From Rhizomys pruinosus (Eukaryota; Chordata; Mammalia; Rodentia; Spalacidae), in assembly GCA_009823505.1 (NCBI GenBank), contig VZQC01001595.1:651863-715862 (forward strand): 64,000 nt of DNA. The letters run 5' to 3'. The notes under the pieces were generated by a model. That model was given only the letters and a program-made list of their open reading frames with translations, made no database searches and was not told the origin of the DNA. A program made the position numbers and the translations under genes. This document shows positions 62,385-64,000 of this stretch, one piece after another (within the stretch, counting starts at the first letter, position 1; each line of letters begins with the position of its first letter).

Positions 62385-62660
62385 AAATTTTAAAGCAATG
62401 CAAATTGGAGGGAACAACAACAAAACGATGGATTGGGTCAAAGAACTGACTAAAAAAATAAACTTCTGCCCCAAACAGTAAACCACTGCAAAGAAAAACT
62501 TTAAAAAGTCTGAGAAAAAGATGCAAGACATGTATGGCAAAATGCATGAACTTGAGTTGCGTGGGGGACATGGAAAGGGGGAATGAATCTAAACTAGATT
62601 GAGAAATGTTATTATATGAAATGCATAAAACTTCAATAAAAATATTTTAATTAATTAATT
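62385..62660 (+). mobile_element. L1 3' end, plus strand
   Basis: The reverse complement of the 27551/24452-type 3' UTR ('gggtcaaagaactgactaaa', 'aagatgcaagacatgtatgg'), ending in poly-A signals and (AATT)n. Confidence 0.8.
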
Positions 62661-63369
62661 AATTAAATGAGAATGAGAACTGAGTTACCAAAATAATAGT
62701 TTTGATCCTGAATACTGGTGTCAGCAAAATGTTCATGTTCCCATGAAAGAGGGAAGAGGTAGAAAATCAGAAGCACCTTATAATGTGGAAAAGGCAAGGA
62801 ACACTGAAAAAATGTGTTATGTCTGCTGACTTGACCAGTCTTCAAGGTCTCAAGCACAAATTCAGCTCATATCCCTGCTGGGATCCTGTGACTATGAAAG
62901 TCTGAGGCTAAGCAATCATGGAGATGGAGCAGGTGGTCGTAGAGATGGAGCAGGGCTTATCATTTCAAACTGCATAACAACAAAATTGTTCTTAGAGTTC
63001 AGATGTAACTAATTTAAAGATACAGTTTTCCAAAGAGTGGGCTAGCATAAAATGCTGAATGTAATAAAAACCAATATTTTTCTTCATGTACTTGAAACAT
63101 TAATGATTTCTTCTCCTTTGTGAATCAGTTTTTCTTAATTCATGGTTAATTTTTAATATATAGTTAATGTTATGATCTCTATGCTGTGTAGAGTCAGGAA
63201 TTTGTTGTCTTTCTTTAAGGAGGTTTGATATGTTGTAGCAGGCAGTTAATTTGCTGACAATCAGCCTGATCCTTTTTCTACTTTTTTTGGATTAATTGGT
63301 TTATTTTTATGCTTATATTTGAATTTTAATTTCTTATGTATATTTTTCAGTAAGTTTTTATGCATTTAA
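62661..63369. other. Intron 6, nothing recognised
   Basis: No supported feature. Confidence 0.5.
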
Positions 63370-63505
63370 TACAGTAAATCTTAATTTTATTTAGACTCCT
63401 TCCTCCATCCATACCCCACAATTTAATGCATACTCCTCCCCACAATTTAATACATTCTCTCATATATGTTAAGGTCAGTCTTTTGTACCCAGATGTCCCT
63501 CATTG
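63370..63505 (-). mobile_element. L1 3' UTR scrap
   Basis: Pyrimidine-rich L1 3' wording with a near-duplicate 'cccacaatttaat' at about 63415 and 63440. Confidence 0.45.
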
Positions 63506-63511
63506 ATTGAT

Positions 63512-63706
63512 TGATTTTTATTTTTTATGTGTATCAATGTTTTGCCTACATGTGTGCAAGTGCATCCCTGTGTGCAGAGGCCAAAAGAGGATGTCAGAGC
63601 CCCTGGAACTGGAGTTACAGACAGTTGATAACCACATGTCTGCTGGGAACTGAACTTACAAATGCAGCTAGTGCTCTTAACCACTGACCCATCTCTCCAG
63701 CCCCCT
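63512..63706 (-). mobile_element. B2 SINE, old
   Basis: Reverse B2 with 'gacccatctctccagccccc' head and a (TTGA)n tail side. Confidence 0.9.
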
Positions 63707-63730
63707 TTATCCAATCACTTTTAAGTATGG

Positions 63731-64000
63731 CCGGTGTGGTGGTTTGAATGAGTGTCCCCCATAGGCTATAAGTATTCAGACGTTTGTCTCCAGTTAGTGG
63801 CGCTGTTTTTGGAGGTCTTGGGGTGTGTGGCCGTGCTGGAGGAAGTGTGTCACTGGGGGCAGGCTTAGTGAGTTTTAACAAGCCTCGTGGTCTACAGTTG
63901 CTCTCTCTGCTTCCTGTGCTCTTTGCGAGATGTGACCCTCGGTTTGCTGCTCCAGCTCCAGCCGCCATGCCTCCCGCCACAATGGACTCTAATTCCCTGG
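63731..64000 (+). repeat. LTR-like rodent repeat, cut by window end
   Basis: Starts 'tgtggtggtttgaatgagtg' and continues 'gtgtggccgtgctggaggaa', 'agtgtgtcactggggg'. I recognise the wording of a common rodent dispersed repeat but do not name it; the 3' end lies outside the window. Confidence 0.6.

Overview
This window is rodent nuclear DNA, almost all of it intron. It carries B1, B2, ID and B4 SINEs plus many fragments of rodent-type L1. B1 together with B2 places it in the muroid rodents. The B1 copies here read 'cagctggggctacaggg' where I recall other sequence in mouse/rat and hamster/deer mouse/vole B1. That points to another muroid lineage, Spalacidae being one candidate. This is inference; the species is not resolved.

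The only protein-coding gene I can support is Xrcc4, on the + strand, the non-homologous end-joining scaffold that binds DNA ligase IV. Three consecutive internal exons are present at 5211-5377, 13644-13796 and 15462-15556, corresponding to human coding exons 4, 5 and 6. Their splice sites and phases agree (2, 2, 1) and they join without a stop. They encode the end of the head domain, the coiled-coil stalk with the ligase IV site, and the linker with the CK2/FHA-binding motif. Earlier exons lie upstream of the window. The usual exon 7 (canonical nuclear localisation signal and C-tail) was not found, so intron 6 would fill 15557-64000. One position in it, 58677-58735, looks like a possible alternative last exon: strong acceptor, matching phase, a short basic in-frame tail, a stop and an AATAAA.

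Layout. 1-1055 is the 5' end of a minus-strand L1. 1256-15560 holds the three exons, scattered SINEs and long stretches with nothing recognisable. 15855-18000 has two B2-B1 chimeric SINEs, the second inside an L1 3' region. 23521-27271 is a stack of minus-strand L1 3' sequences bracketed by a 13-base target-site duplication. 29170-34340 is a decayed but nearly full-length plus-strand L1 with 104-base 5' monomers, a B1 and a solo LTR inserted in it. 34715-37040 and 41213-42986 are minus-strand L1 ORF2 pieces, the second ending at a 24-base minisatellite (42987-43449). 45740-64000 is mostly L1 3' ends, B2s and unassigned intron, ending in an LTR-like repeat cut by the window edge.

No CRISPR, operon, rRNA or tRNA gene was seen; tRNA-like matches are SINE heads. 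Two stretches (11520-12090 and 49100-49960) may be old retrocopies of genes I could not name.
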